Notes: a model not told the origin generated them from the sequence alone. DNA of 64,000 bases from Bin5 sp965242905 (GCA_965242905.1 CBDETM010000002.1:4340001-4404000); one strand, 5' to 3'; shown: positions 16,087 to 24,802, numbered from the stretch's first letter. Numbers and translations: made by a program.

Positions 16087-17484
16087 ATGAACCGGAATGG
16101 AAATTCCATATTCGACCCGAGACTCGAAAACTACCTGCGAGACGCCCAGACGGGCCAGCTTGACGAACTGAGCGAATGGCTGCGCATTCCAAGCATCAGC
16201 ACCCTTCCGCAGCACAAACCCGATGTGGAACGAGCTGCCGGCTGGCTCGCCCAAAAACTGGAGGCCATAGGCCTGCAAAACGTGGAAATAGTCCCCACCG
16301 ACGGCCATCCCATCGTCTATGGCGATTGGCTGCACGCCGGAGAAGACGCCCCAACACTCCTCGTCTACGGCCACTACGATGTCCAACCCATCGACCCGGA
16401 AGAGCTATGGGATTCGCCGCCCTTCGAACCCACCATACGCGGCGCCGATCTTTACGCCCGCGGCGCCTCTGACGACAAGGGACAGCTCTTCGCCCACGTC
16501 GCCGCGGTCGAAGCTCTCCTGAAAACGTCAGGCGCGCTGCCCGTCAATGTCAAATTCCTTGTCGAGGGCGAGGAGGAGGTTGGCAGCTCAGCCTTGACGG
16601 CCTACCTGCCCGCGGAGGAAGAGAAACTCTCCGCCGATGTCTGTCTTGTCTCCGACACCCACATTCTGTCCCCCGATCAGCCAATGATCATCTACGGGTT
16701 GCGAGGCATCTGGGCCGGCGAGGTGAAGGTGAGGGGTCCCTCCCAGGATCTCCACAGCGGCATGTTCGGCGGCGCCGTCCACAACCCAAATCAGGCCCTG
16801 TGCACGCTGCTGGCGCAGCTCCACGACAGCGCCGGCCGGGTCGCTGTTCCCGGCTTCTACGACCAAGTGCAAACTTTGACAGAACAGGAACGCACCGCAC
16901 TGGCCAAAGTACCCTACGGAGAGACTGAACTCCTGCAGGAGACCGGCGCGCCCGCGGCCTGGGGCGAAGAGGGCTACACGATTACTGAAAGGATTGGCGC
17001 ACGGCCCACACTGGAGATCAACGGCATGTGGGGTGGATTCATCGGTGACGGATTCAAGACCGTAATCCCCGGGGAAGCCCACGCTAAAGTCAGCTGTCGA
17101 CTGGTTCCCGACCAGCCATCGCCTGCCATAGGACCCATGATCGAACAGTTTCTTCAACGGATCGCACCCCCGACCGTCGAGGTATCAGTTAACACGCTCC
17201 AGCACGCGCCTGCCACAGTTGTGCCCCTTGATGTCCCCGAAATGCAGGCCGCAGCCAGGGCATACAAGAGTGTGTTCGGGGTTGAACCGGTCTTCAGCCG
17301 CGAAGGAGGCTCTATCCCGATTGCAACCGTTGTCCAGGATTCCCTGGGCATTCCCATCCTCTTCATGGGCTTCGGACTCCCGGACGACAATCTCCACGCC
17401 CCAAATGAAAAACTACACCTACCGAACTTCTATCGTGGCATTCGCGTCGGCATTGCGTTGATGCAAGAACTGATTTCGTCTTGA
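16087..17484 (+). CDS. M20 family metallopeptidase (dipeptidase-like)
   Basis: The 465-residue protein follows the M20 plan: VYGHYDVQP (metal His and Asp), the bridging-Asp segment GASDDKGQ, the catalytic VEGEEEVGS, and a late GFGLPDDNLHAPNE with a metal His. A dimerisation lid domain lies between. Members remove amino acids from dipeptides or acyl-amino acids with two zinc ions, usually in the cytoplasm. No signal peptide is visible. The gene sits 102 bases after the Rieske gene on the same strand, so it could release an amino acid from an amide made or opened by the upstream enzymes. That link is inference. Confidence 0.9.
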   Translation: MNRNGNSIFDPRLENYLRDAQTGQLDELSEWLRIPSISTLPQHKPDVERAAGWLAQKLEAIGLQNVEIVPTDGHPIVYGDWLHAGEDAPTLLVYGHYDVQPIDPEELWDSPPFEPTIRGADLYARGASDDKGQLFAHVAAVEALLKTSGALPVNVKFLVEGEEEVGSSALTAYLPAEEEKLSADVCLVSDTHILSPDQPMIIYGLRGIWAGEVKVRGPSQDLHSGMFGGAVHNPNQALCTLLAQLHDSAGRVAVPGFYDQVQTLTEQERTALAKVPYGETELLQETGAPAAWGEEGYTITERIGARPTLEINGMWGGFIGDGFKTVIPGEAHAKVSCRLVPDQPSPAIGPMIEQFLQRIAPPTVEVSVNTLQHAPATVVPLDVPEMQAAARAYKSVFGVEPVFSREGGSIPIATVVQDSLGIPILFMGFGLPDDNLHAPNEKLHLPNFYRGIRVGIALMQELISS

Positions 17485-17509
17485 CTTCATCGCGCAAACA
17501 GTGCAGAAT
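17481..17509 (+). promoter_or_regulatory. Possible promoter for the LysM-glycosidase gene
   Basis: TTGACT and CAGAAT are separated by 17 bases and overlap the stop of the peptidase gene. The start codon lies about 65 bases downstream behind a strong AAGGAG. Confidence 0.4.
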
Positions 17510-17573
17510 GATAAGTCCGACGAAAGAGATCTTTCCCTCTTGAACTAAGTAGGATTTGAATAAGGAGTTACAT

Positions 17574-19682
17574 ATGCGTGCAGGTATAACTCAGTTGAGA
17601 GCGTCCCGTCGCATTTGGCTGATATCGGTTACGGTGTTTATGCTTTTCTCAATGCTGCCGCAGTCGGTTACGGCAGCTTCGCTGCAACTCAATGTGAGCC
17701 CCCAAACAACAAGCTATACAACCCATGTCGTGCAGGCCGGCGAGAGCCTTTCCCGAATCGCCGCCAGATATGGCGTCACTCTCCAGGCTCTGGTTACCGC
17801 CAACAACATCGCCAATCCCAATCAGATCTTTGTCGGACAGAGTCTCCGCATCCCCACAACAGGACAGCAGGCCGCGCCTTCACAGCCAACCACATGTGCC
17901 AATACCCACAACGTTGTTGCCGGCGAAACACTCTCCGGAATCGCTGTCAACTACGGAGTAGCCATTCAGAATCTGGCCCAGGCCAACGGCGTATCCGTTA
18001 CCTCCTACGTCTATATCGGTCAGAGTCTGTGCATTCCCGGATCAGGGACGAGCGGCGGCGGGGGTACGGCTGGTGGCACACCTACCGGTACAGGAGGCTT
18101 CTGGTACGAAGTGCAACTTGGCGATACGCTCAGCCGCATCGCATTCAATAACGGCACTACCGTCTCCGCAATCATGCTTGCCAATAGCCTTGCCAATGCA
18201 AACACGCTGTTCTGGGGTACGAGGATCTGGATTCCCCAGGGCGGTTCGACCCCGCCTCCGTCCGGTGGCGGCACGGCAACTCAGCAACCCCAGCCGCAGC
18301 CAGCTCCGCAGCCGCCCGCGGCAGGAGGCCCGTTCGCAGTCAGCCAGCCGACGCATCTCAATGTACGCGCCGGACCCGGCACCGAATACCCTATCCTGAG
18401 CGTTCTGACCGCCGGTACACAGGTTAAGATTACCGGTATCGGCCCTAATGAAGACTGGTTCCAGGTCGAAGTGGAGGGAGTCAGTGAACCCGCCTGGATC
18501 TACCGCGACCTGACCGAGTTGATCGGGTCCCTCACCGGTGTGAAGAAATTCACCGAATCGGAAATCCCCCCTCGGCCTGAAGCTGCGCCACCGGCTGCTG
18601 CGCCTGCTCCTTCTGCGCCTGCAACCAGGCTGCCTGGCATCGGCTTCGGCTACGGCGTCCAGGCCCACATGATTCACAATGGCCAGGAAGGTATCGCGAT
18701 GGACAAGACCCGCGAGCTGGGCTTCGGTTGGGTGAAGCAGCAGATCGAGTGGAAGGTCTTCGAGTCCAATCAGGGTCAGTACGGCTTCGGCGATATCTGG
18801 CCCCTCGTGAACGCCGCCAACTCGCGCGGACTCAATCTGCTGTTCAGCGTGGTCAACGCACCCAACTGGTCCCGCGAATCCGGCTACGACGGCACTGTCG
18901 GCGGTCCGCCTGCTGATCCCCAGACCTTTGCCAGATTCCTCGGCCGGCTTGCAGGAGAGTACTGCGGCTCCTCCGTCAAAGCCATTGAAGTCTGGAACGA
19001 GCAGAATCTGCACTACGAATGGGGCAATCGCCCGATCAATCCCAGCGAGTACATGGCACTCCTGCGTCCCTCCTACGGAGCGATCAAGGCCGCCTGCCCG
19101 TCCATGTACGTAATCAGCGGGGCTCTGACGCCCGCCGGCGACAACGGCTCCCTGGCCATGGATGACTTCCGTTACTTCGAGGCCATGCTGCAGCAGGGAC
19201 TCGCCAACTACGTTGACGGCTTCGGCGCCCACCCCAGCGGCTATAACGTGCCGCCAAACGCAGTATGGCAGAGCGCATGTGAAGCCATCCAGCAAACAGG
19301 TAACCAGCACTTCAACGGTGCCTGCGACAACCCCCACCACTCGTGGAGTTTCCGCAGCACCATGGAAGGCTACCGCAACCTGGCCTTGCGCTACGGTGCC
19401 GGCAACATCCCAATCTGGCCGACCGAGTTCGGCTGGGCCGCCGGCGGCGCCTTTGACCCCCGCTACGGCTACGCAAATGACAACGACTTCGACGAACAGG
19501 CCCGCTGGACCGTCGAGGCCTTCCAGATGATGCGCAACTGGGGCTGGGTCGGTCCCGCATTCCTCTGGAATCTGAACTTCCGCGTGGTCGCCGACGGAAC
19601 CGAAAAGGCCCAGTGGGGTATCGTCCGCAACGACTGGAGCCCTCTGCCGATCTTCCATGCCCTGCGCAACATGGCGAAGTAA
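17574..19682 (+). CDS. Secreted LysM3-SH3-glycoside hydrolase (clan GH-A-like) protein
   Basis: The protein is 702 residues from the ATG at 17574, six bases after AAGGAG. A signal peptide (about 1-35) is followed by three LysM modules (about 50-94, 111-155, 178-221), a proline-rich linker, a bacterial SH3 module (about 258-315) and a TIM-barrel glycosidase (about 355-702). The barrel has the GH-A acid/base motif EVWNEQN (Glu476) and a nucleophile-type WPTEFGW (Glu618), as in GH5 or GH39. The protein probably binds peptidoglycan outside the cell and cleaves a glycan. Whether the target is its own wall or an external polysaccharide is not visible. Confidence 0.87.
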   Translation: MRAGITQLRASRRIWLISVTVFMLFSMLPQSVTAASLQLNVSPQTTSYTTHVVQAGESLSRIAARYGVTLQALVTANNIANPNQIFVGQSLRIPTTGQQAAPSQPTTCANTHNVVAGETLSGIAVNYGVAIQNLAQANGVSVTSYVYIGQSLCIPGSGTSGGGGTAGGTPTGTGGFWYEVQLGDTLSRIAFNNGTTVSAIMLANSLANANTLFWGTRIWIPQGGSTPPPSGGGTATQQPQPQPAPQPPAAGGPFAVSQPTHLNVRAGPGTEYPILSVLTAGTQVKITGIGPNEDWFQVEVEGVSEPAWIYRDLTELIGSLTGVKKFTESEIPPRPEAAPPAAAPAPSAPATRLPGIGFGYGVQAHMIHNGQEGIAMDKTRELGFGWVKQQIEWKVFESNQGQYGFGDIWPLVNAANSRGLNLLFSVVNAPNWSRESGYDGTVGGPPADPQTFARFLGRLAGEYCGSSVKAIEVWNEQNLHYEWGNRPINPSEYMALLRPSYGAIKAACPSMYVISGALTPAGDNGSLAMDDFRYFEAMLQQGLANYVDGFGAHPSGYNVPPNAVWQSACEAIQQTGNQHFNGACDNPHHSWSFRSTMEGYRNLALRYGAGNIPIWPTEFGWAAGGAFDPRYGYANDNDFDEQARWTVEAFQMMRNWGWVGPAFLWNLNFRVVADGTEKAQWGIVRNDWSPLPIFHALRNMAK

Positions 19683-19705
19683 CAGGGGGAAGCCGGCATC
19701 GTACG

Positions 19706-20125
19706 ATGTTCAATCCTGAAATTACGGTCGCTGCCATCAACCGGATGAGCGAGCGAACACTGGCCGCCAACCTCGGTATTGAGTTCACCGAGGTTGGCGC
19801 TGACTTTATGCGTGCCAGCATGCCGGTGGACAGTCGTACTCATCAGCCCTATGGTCTGCTGCACGGCGGCGCGTCCATCGCACTGGCCGAGACCATGGGA
19901 AGCGTGGCGTCAAACGCGATGATTGATCAGAGTTCCCTCATCGCGGTGGGTCTGGACATCAACGGCAACCATCTGCGTACCGTCACCAAAGGTTACGTTT
20001 TTGGCACAGTGAGACCAATTCACATCGGACGGCGTACACACGTGTGGGAAATCCGCATCGAAGATGCCGAAGGTCGTCTGGTCAATATCAGTCGGCTGAC
20101 AATGATGATCATTAAGCGGTCCTAG
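19706..20125 (+). CDS. PaaI/MenI-type hotdog thioesterase
   Basis: The protein is 139 residues from the ATG at 19706. The frame stays open upstream, but that part overlaps the glycosidase. It has the hotdog-fold helix signature LLHGGASIALAETMGS, with His53-Gly-Gly and the catalytic Glu62, as in phenylacetyl-CoA and 1,4-dihydroxy-2-naphthoyl-CoA thioesterases. It should hydrolyse an aromatic or acyl-CoA thioester in the cytoplasm. It lies 23 bases after the glycosidase, whose function is unrelated. A role in menaquinone synthesis is possible but unsupported by the neighbours. Confidence 0.85.
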   Translation: MFNPEITVAAINRMSERTLAANLGIEFTEVGADFMRASMPVDSRTHQPYGLLHGGASIALAETMGSVASNAMIDQSSLIAVGLDINGNHLRTVTKGYVFGTVRPIHIGRRTHVWEIRIEDAEGRLVNISRLTMMIIKRS

Positions 20126-20145
20126 GTGCCGCAGGAGTCGGCGCC
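20125..20145 (+). terminator. Weak hairpin after the thioesterase gene
   Basis: GGTGCCG and CGGCGCC pair with one G-T wobble around a seven-base loop directly after the stop. There is no T-run, so it may stabilise the 3' end rather than terminate. Confidence 0.3.
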
Positions 20146-20289
20146 GCACTTACGCCACAGACCTGCGGACGAACTCCCCCCTGAACGCAGTCGACTGACC
20201 GCCCCACCGGCGCATCCACCTCCGGCCCGTGATTGACCGCTCCGAAATGCCACTAGGGCCTTATGCTAGTTAGCGTTTGAAAAAAGTCC

Positions 20290-20342
20290 CCTGGTGAGAT
20301 AACTTTGGAAGTCTCCACCAACCAAGGTAGCTCACCAGGAGG
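20290..20342 (+). promoter_or_regulatory. Hairpin that can hide the transposase ribosome-binding site
   Basis: CCTGGTGAG (20290-20298) is complementary to CTCACCAGG (20331-20339). The second arm overlaps the Shine-Dalgarno AGGAGG (20337-20342), nine bases before the ATG. On transcripts entering from outside, this fold would block translation, a control known for several insertion sequences. Confidence 0.55.
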
Positions 20343-20351
20343 ACCAATCGA

Positions 20352-21257
20352 ATGATAGCCCACTTTGACGACTTCTGTCTATGGGTGTATGTGCTGGTTG
20401 ACGACATGTACAAGGAACTGGAAGGACATTTGAGACGACCCGGGCCGAAGCCTAAGTGTAGCGACAGTGAATTGATTGCGATCAGTCTCATCGGCGAGTG
20501 CCTGGGATGGGACGTGGAAACGGAGATGCTCAGTCATATGCAGGCACATCGGGATAAGTTTCCGATCATACCGGATCAGAGCCGCTTCAATCGGCGGCGA
20601 CGAAACTTGATGGGGACCATCAACGAGATGCGACGCATGATGTTGGCCAGGACGGAGCTTTACTGGGACGAGCATTGTGTCGTCGATAGCCTGCCCGTCC
20701 CTGTGGTTAAATTCCATCTGGCGCCGCAATCGCGCATCAGATGGTCCGATTGGGGGGCCGATTATGGGCCGGTTTCCTCCAAGAAGATAATGATCTTCGG
20801 TTACAAGCTGCATATGCTGATCACATTGGGTGGCCTCATTATCGACTTCGAGTTAGCTCCGGCGAGCAAGTTTGACTTGGCTGTCGGCCGCGAGCTCCTT
20901 GCCGGACACAAAAACCGCATCGTCATCGGTGACAAGGCCTACGTCAGCGCACCGGCAGCTGAGGACCTCTGGCATTACAATCGCATCTGCCTGCTCAGCA
21001 AACGGCGCAAAAACCAGAAAAAACAACTCACCAAACACATCCGCCGCCTCTATGACTCGATCCGCCAAATGATCGAAACCGTCACCAGTCAACTCGAAGC
21101 ACAATTCTCGATTGAAACCAACCGCGCCCATACGTTGTGGGGCTTGTGTGCTCGACTCTACACTAAGTTGGCTGCACATACCCTCTGCATCTATATCAAC
21201 CGTCTCTTGGGCGCACCTGACTATCTGAAAATCAAGAAATTGGCCTTTCACAACTAG
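20352..21257 (+). CDS. IS982-family DDE transposase
   Basis: The 301-residue protein has the IS982 architecture. The first catalytic Asp is in VVDSLPVPV (Asp112), the second in IGDKAYVSA (Asp194), and the Glu is probably in MIETVTSQLE (Glu242). A K-x-H segment (GYKLH) precedes the second Asp. It catalyses cut-and-paste or copy-out movement of the surrounding element. The length is normal for the family (about 270-310). The frame is uninterrupted, so the protein may be functional. Translation is probably limited by the hairpin over its ribosome-binding site. Confidence 0.93.
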   Translation: MIAHFDDFCLWVYVLVDDMYKELEGHLRRPGPKPKCSDSELIAISLIGECLGWDVETEMLSHMQAHRDKFPIIPDQSRFNRRRRNLMGTINEMRRMMLARTELYWDEHCVVDSLPVPVVKFHLAPQSRIRWSDWGADYGPVSSKKIMIFGYKLHMLITLGGLIIDFELAPASKFDLAVGRELLAGHKNRIVIGDKAYVSAPAAEDLWHYNRICLLSKRRKNQKKQLTKHIRRLYDSIRQMIETVTSQLEAQFSIETNRAHTLWGLCARLYTKLAAHTLCIYINRLLGAPDYLKIKKLAFHN

Positions 21258-21301
21258 CATAAGGCCCCACTACCATTCTCAAGGCAGACCACAGTCCCGG
21301 C

Positions 21302-21850
21302 ATGGCGAAACTAAGGATCGTAACAATCTGGGAGGACGAGGAGGAGATTCTTCGACGGCCGGCGCAACGCGTGCGGTCCTTCGACAGACGGCTGCATCAA
21401 CTACTCGACAACATGGTTGAAACAATGCGTGAAGGCAAAGGCGTCGGACTCGCAGCGCCCCAAATTGGGCTGGACCGGCGCATCTTCGTCATCGAGTATC
21501 CGGAGGATACCGAACGCCCGGAAGAGACAATGCAACGCTACGAAATGATTAATCCGGAGATTGTCAAGGCAAAGGGCTCTGAGATCGGTCAGGAAGGTTG
21601 CTTAAGCCTGCCCGGACTGGCCGCAGATGTGGACCGGGCTACCTACGTCTTAATCAAGGCCCAGGATCGGCACGGTAAGTCCCAGCGAATCAAGGCCTAC
21701 GACTGGCTCGCACGCATCTTCCAACATGAAATCGATCACCTGGGCGGCGTGCTTATGACCGACAGAGCTGAGCAAGTCTACAAAGTCGTCGAGCTGGAGG
21801 ACGGCGAAGTCGAACTGGTGCCCGTGGAAGAGGCCATTCAACAGGACTGA
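21302..21850 (+). CDS. def: Peptide deformylase
   Basis: The 182-residue enzyme carries all three deformylase motifs: GVGLAAPQ (47-54), EGCLS (98-102) and QHEIDHLGG (141-149). Cys100, His142 and His146 bind the metal and Glu143 is the catalytic base. It removes the formyl group from the first methionine of new proteins. The IS982-like element ends 34 bases before its start. That insertion has probably displaced the original upstream region, so expression may now depend on a promoter in or near the element. A clear terminator follows. Confidence 0.96.
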   Translation: MAKLRIVTIWEDEEEILRRPAQRVRSFDRRLHQLLDNMVETMREGKGVGLAAPQIGLDRRIFVIEYPEDTERPEETMQRYEMINPEIVKAKGSEIGQEGCLSLPGLAADVDRATYVLIKAQDRHGKSQRIKAYDWLARIFQHEIDHLGGVLMTDRAEQVYKVVELEDGEVELVPVEEAIQQD

Positions 21851-21879
21851 AAACACTGCCGGCAATCGACAAAACATTA

Positions 21880-21910
21880 GGCCCACAGCTCAAGCCGTGG
21901 GCCTTTATTT
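21880..21910 (+). terminator. Rho-independent terminator after def
   Basis: GGCCCAC (21880-21886) pairs with GTGGGCC (21897-21903) and is followed by TTTATTT. It ends the plus-strand unit just before the convergent minus-strand genes. Confidence 0.85.
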
Positions 21911-21944
21911 GCACTCTCGAGGCCAAACTGGATTGAGGCGCAGA

Positions 21945-22628
21945 CTATCTCACATGGTGGTCGATTCCTTCGTACCGGTCAATGAAGGCCCGAATTCGAT
22001 CTGCGTCAAATTCGTCAAACTTGTCCAGCCTCTGCCACGCTGTCAGCGCGATACGCGCCTCCATATCTCTGTGAGCTGACTGAGACCCAAACCCTGTCCA
22101 ATTGGGGTCATTAGGCATCATCAGGACGTGACGCCCTCTGTCGAGATACGGCTGGACCACATCCGACAGTTGCGCCCGCAACTCCGGACAGCCGTCCTCA
22201 CACTGGTAGTAAACAATGACGCCCCCATCCTCCATGTTGTGCACGACCTGCTCATAGCGGATCGGTTCATTATAGATGTCCCACGGAGCCAGTCCCGGAT
22301 AGTGGGGACCGGACGTCGGCGGCGTGGAGTTGTAGTCGATGGGAGAGGCACTGCCTTGCTGAATATGCGTATTGCCCTGTGAGGCAAACGACTCTTCCTC
22401 GCCAACCGGCGCAGTATTGCGAATGTTTACGTAAATGACCAGTGCCACAATCGCAACCAGTACCGCGCCGCCTCCGTAAATGTAGAGGTTCTGCCTGAAC
22501 CTTCTCTTGGCAGCAATCTCCTTCAATTCCTGACGCGAAGGCCGCGCTAGGCGGCCTCCTACGTTCCTCTGTGAGTGCCGGCCGCCCTTCGCCCGGCTTT
22601 TCTTTCTCGATCTCGACCTCGTAGCCAT
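21945..22628 (-). CDS. DUF3105 membrane-anchored protein
   Basis: From the ATG at 22628 the protein is 227 residues. A very basic N-terminus (RSRSRKKSRAK) is followed by one membrane helix (about 55-75) and an outside domain. That domain has the DUF3105 features TSGPHYP, HNMEDGGVIVYYQC and a late W-x-R-L-D segment. The function of the family is unknown, and its conserved His residues suggest metal binding. The start codon overlaps the stop of the preceding L,D-transpeptidase (TAATG), so translation is coupled and a cell-wall link is plausible. Confidence 0.82.
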   Translation of the reverse strand: MATRSRSRKKSRAKGGRHSQRNVGGRLARPSRQELKEIAAKRRFRQNLYIYGGGAVLVAIVALVIYVNIRNTAPVGEEESFASQGNTHIQQGSASPIDYNSTPPTSGPHYPGLAPWDIYNEPIRYEQVVHNMEDGGVIVYYQCEDGCPELRAQLSDVVQPYLDRGRHVLMMPNDPNWTGFGSQSAHRDMEARIALTAWQRLDKFDEFDADRIRAFIDRYEGIDHHVR

Positions 22629-23374
22629 TATCTGTGCACCCACACCAGGGTGGCATCCCTCTCAGTCGTGCGCAGCCATCCACCTGAGCCGTCCCATTCC
22701 GGCAAGGTCCAGTTAAATAGCCACTCCGCATCCTCTATCGTCAGATTTACACAGCCACGGCTCATTGGCGTACCGAAATTGTTGTGCCAGTACGTCCCGT
22801 GCAATGCATATTCGCTGTAGAAGTACTGCACCCACTGCACGTTGGGCAGATTGTAGTAGGTGCCGGCATCTGGATCGCCGCCGGACATCGTCTGCGAAGG
22901 CGTTCGCGCCCACATCCGAAACACGCCTGTCACCGTAGGATACGCCTGGACCCCCGATGAAATCAGGAATTCGCTTACCAACTGGTCGCCTTCCCAGGCG
23001 TACAGCATCTGGTCGCTCAGGTTCACCTCGATCCACTTCTCGCCCTCGATTCGAGCCCGGCTGACATCCAGATGGAGTTGCGTGATTCCGGTCCAGGAGA
23101 CCGCGTATACCTCTTCATCCACGATCTGGGTCTGAGTCGCGGCGGCAAGTAACGCCTCCTGTTCTTGCCGCACGCTTGGAAGATCCATCGTCGCGCCTAT
23201 GAATGGTAGTGGCGGCAATAAGTCCAGACCTGCCTTCGTTCCCTCAGAAATAAGTGGCTGTGGGAACGGTACTAGCATTTCAGCAGCAAATGCCGTACTC
23301 GGATGGCCCCATCCGTTGGACAACAGTCCAAAGAACAGGGCCATCGCCGTCGACACAATAATTTTTCTGGCCAT
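22628..23374 (-). CDS. L,D-transpeptidase (YkuD), secreted
   Basis: I choose the ATG at 23374 (MARKIIVST) because AGGAG lies about ten bases before it. It gives 248 residues with a signal peptide (about 1-30). The YkuD domain (about 115-247) has the active site HGTYWHNNFGTPMSRGCVN, with His192 and Cys208. An Arg stands where many family members have His before the Gly-Cys. These enzymes form 3-3 cross-links in peptidoglycan or attach proteins to it. No LysM module is present. The next gene upstream is a LysM-bearing relative with nearly the same active site, so this pair arose by duplication. Confidence 0.9.
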   Translation of the reverse strand: MARKIIVSTAMALFFGLLSNGWGHPSTAFAAEMLVPFPQPLISEGTKAGLDLLPPLPFIGATMDLPSVRQEQEALLAAATQTQIVDEEVYAVSWTGITQLHLDVSRARIEGEKWIEVNLSDQMLYAWEGDQLVSEFLISSGVQAYPTVTGVFRMWARTPSQTMSGGDPDAGTYYNLPNVQWVQYFYSEYALHGTYWHNNFGTPMSRGCVNLTIEDAEWLFNWTLPEWDGSGGWLRTTERDATLVWVHR

Positions 23375-23416
23375 CGCGCTTAGACTCCTGTAGCGGAACA
23401 TTTGGTTTCCCAGCTT

Positions 23417-24802
23417 CTATTCGTGGACCATAACTAGGGTGCCGGGGTTGGCATTGTTGCTGAACAGCCAGTCATCATCGTAGACCGCAGGTGACGTCCA
23501 ATCAAAGAGCCATTTGGCATCCTCATTTGTCATGTTGATGCAACCTCGGCTCATGGGTGTACCGTAGTTGTCATGCCAGTACGTGCCATGGAAACCGTAG
23601 CTCCTGTGGAAGTACTGTACATTCTTAACGTCTCTCAGGTGATAGTAGGTGCCTGCGGCTCGACTCCCGCCCCGCATATCCTGCATGGCAATCTTGGCCC
23701 AAATGCGAAACGTTCCTTGGACAGTGGGCGTATTCCCGACTCCGGTTGAGACGACGAACGCCTTGACCGGCGTCGTCCCTTCGTAGGCGACTGCCATCTG
23801 TTCGCTCAGGTCAACTTGGACCCATCGCTCGGTAAACGTAGGATATCGGGACTGGTCAAGTCTGTGTTCCATTACTTCCAGAAGTTCGAGAGCGCTCTCC
23901 GACGGAATCCTCAATGTCTGGCCGGCCTCTAGAATACTGTGATTTGCCAAGTTATTCAACTTCGCAACCGCGGCGTGGTTAACTCCGTATTGCGCAGCAA
24001 TGTCTTTGAGCATTTCACCGTTCTGCACCGTATGCATTGCAGGATGGGTCAGCCCAGGCTGCATCGCCGTCACTGGAGGAGCAGGCTGCAGGGCGGGAAC
24101 TGGCAGATCAGGCCGTATAGCGGGCACAGGTGGTGCGGCCAGCTGGGCAGGCTGTAGTTCAGCCTCTTCGATCTCCCCGGGCACGAGAAGTACCTGGCCA
24201 ACGTAGAGCCACCTCGCCAGGGACAAACCATTTATGGACATAAGCCTTGTAAGACTGATTCCGTGCTGTTTGGCGAGCCGAGTTAAGGTGTCGCCCGGCC
24301 GTACCGTGTAGCGCTGAAAGTCTCCCTGGCCAACTTGAGAAACCGGAGTCCCCGCCTGTGAGGCCTGCACTGTCCTTGGCGATAGGGGCAACCGCAACTG
24401 CTGGCCATTGTACAACCAGCGCAAGGGCGAAATGCCGTTAATCTGTGCGATCTGTGCCACGCTGAGACCGTAGCGGCGTGCGAGTTTGGTAAGGGAGTCG
24501 CCCGACCGAACGCTGTACAACTGGTACCCTTCGGCGCTCTGCGGCTCGACGACAACTGGGCCGCTACTGTCGATTACAAGACGTTGACCATACCAGACAA
24601 AATTCGCGTCCGGTAGGCTGTTGAGCTGCCTCAAGGTTGATACAGTCGTCCCGTACTGCTTGGCGATTTCGCTCAAGGTCTCGCCTGGTTGAACGATGTG
24701 CACCTCTGTGGCGGCCGCATCGCGGAAGCTTGTTATGGCTGCGGAACCGGCAAACATGAGAGCCAGTGTCCCTCGAACCAAGGGTTTTATTAGCCGTCTC
24801 AT
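23417..24802 (-). CDS. Four-LysM L,D-transpeptidase (YkuD), secreted
   Basis: The ATG at 24802 follows GAGGTGGGG and gives 461 residues. The frame is open further upstream but without similarity. After a signal peptide (about 1-32) come LysM modules at about 35-77, 95-138, 165-208 and 257-300, with an Ala/Pro linker between the third and fourth. The YkuD domain (about 327-460) has His405 and Cys421 in HGTYWH...SRGCIN. It should bind peptidoglycan and make or remodel 3-3 cross-links. It lies 42 bases before the shorter paralog and is probably co-transcribed with it. Confidence 0.92.
   Translation of the reverse strand: MRRLIKPLVRGTLALMFAGSAAITSFRDAAATEVHIVQPGETLSEIAKQYGTTVSTLRQLNSLPDANFVWYGQRLVIDSSGPVVVEPQSAEGYQLYSVRSGDSLTKLARRYGLSVAQIAQINGISPLRWLYNGQQLRLPLSPRTVQASQAGTPVSQVGQGDFQRYTVRPGDTLTRLAKQHGISLTRLMSINGLSLARWLYVGQVLLVPGEIEEAELQPAQLAAPPVPAIRPDLPVPALQPAPPVTAMQPGLTHPAMHTVQNGEMLKDIAAQYGVNHAAVAKLNNLANHSILEAGQTLRIPSESALELLEVMEHRLDQSRYPTFTERWVQVDLSEQMAVAYEGTTPVKAFVVSTGVGNTPTVQGTFRIWAKIAMQDMRGGSRAAGTYYHLRDVKNVQYFHRSYGFHGTYWHDNYGTPMSRGCINMTNEDAKWLFDWTSPAVYDDDWLFSNNANPGTLVMVHE

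Larger units (their letters stand above)
20251..21272 (+). mobile_element. Intact IS982-like insertion sequence with CACTA target duplication
   Basis: The element runs from 20256 to 21267 (1012 bp). Its ends are perfect 16-bp inverted repeats GGGCCTTATGCTAGTT. The five bases CACTA occur directly outside both ends (20251-20255 and 21268-21272), as expected for a target duplication. One transposase gene fills the element. Because repeats, duplication and reading frame are all undamaged, the insertion looks recent and possibly active. It sits between the thioesterase and peptide deformylase genes without breaking either. Confidence 0.92.

Noticed and set aside
18042..19658. 538-residue minus-strand frame opposite the LysM-glycosidase
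   Set aside because: The plus strand encodes LysM, SH3 and a glycosidase with both catalytic Glu. The reverse frame shows no domain.
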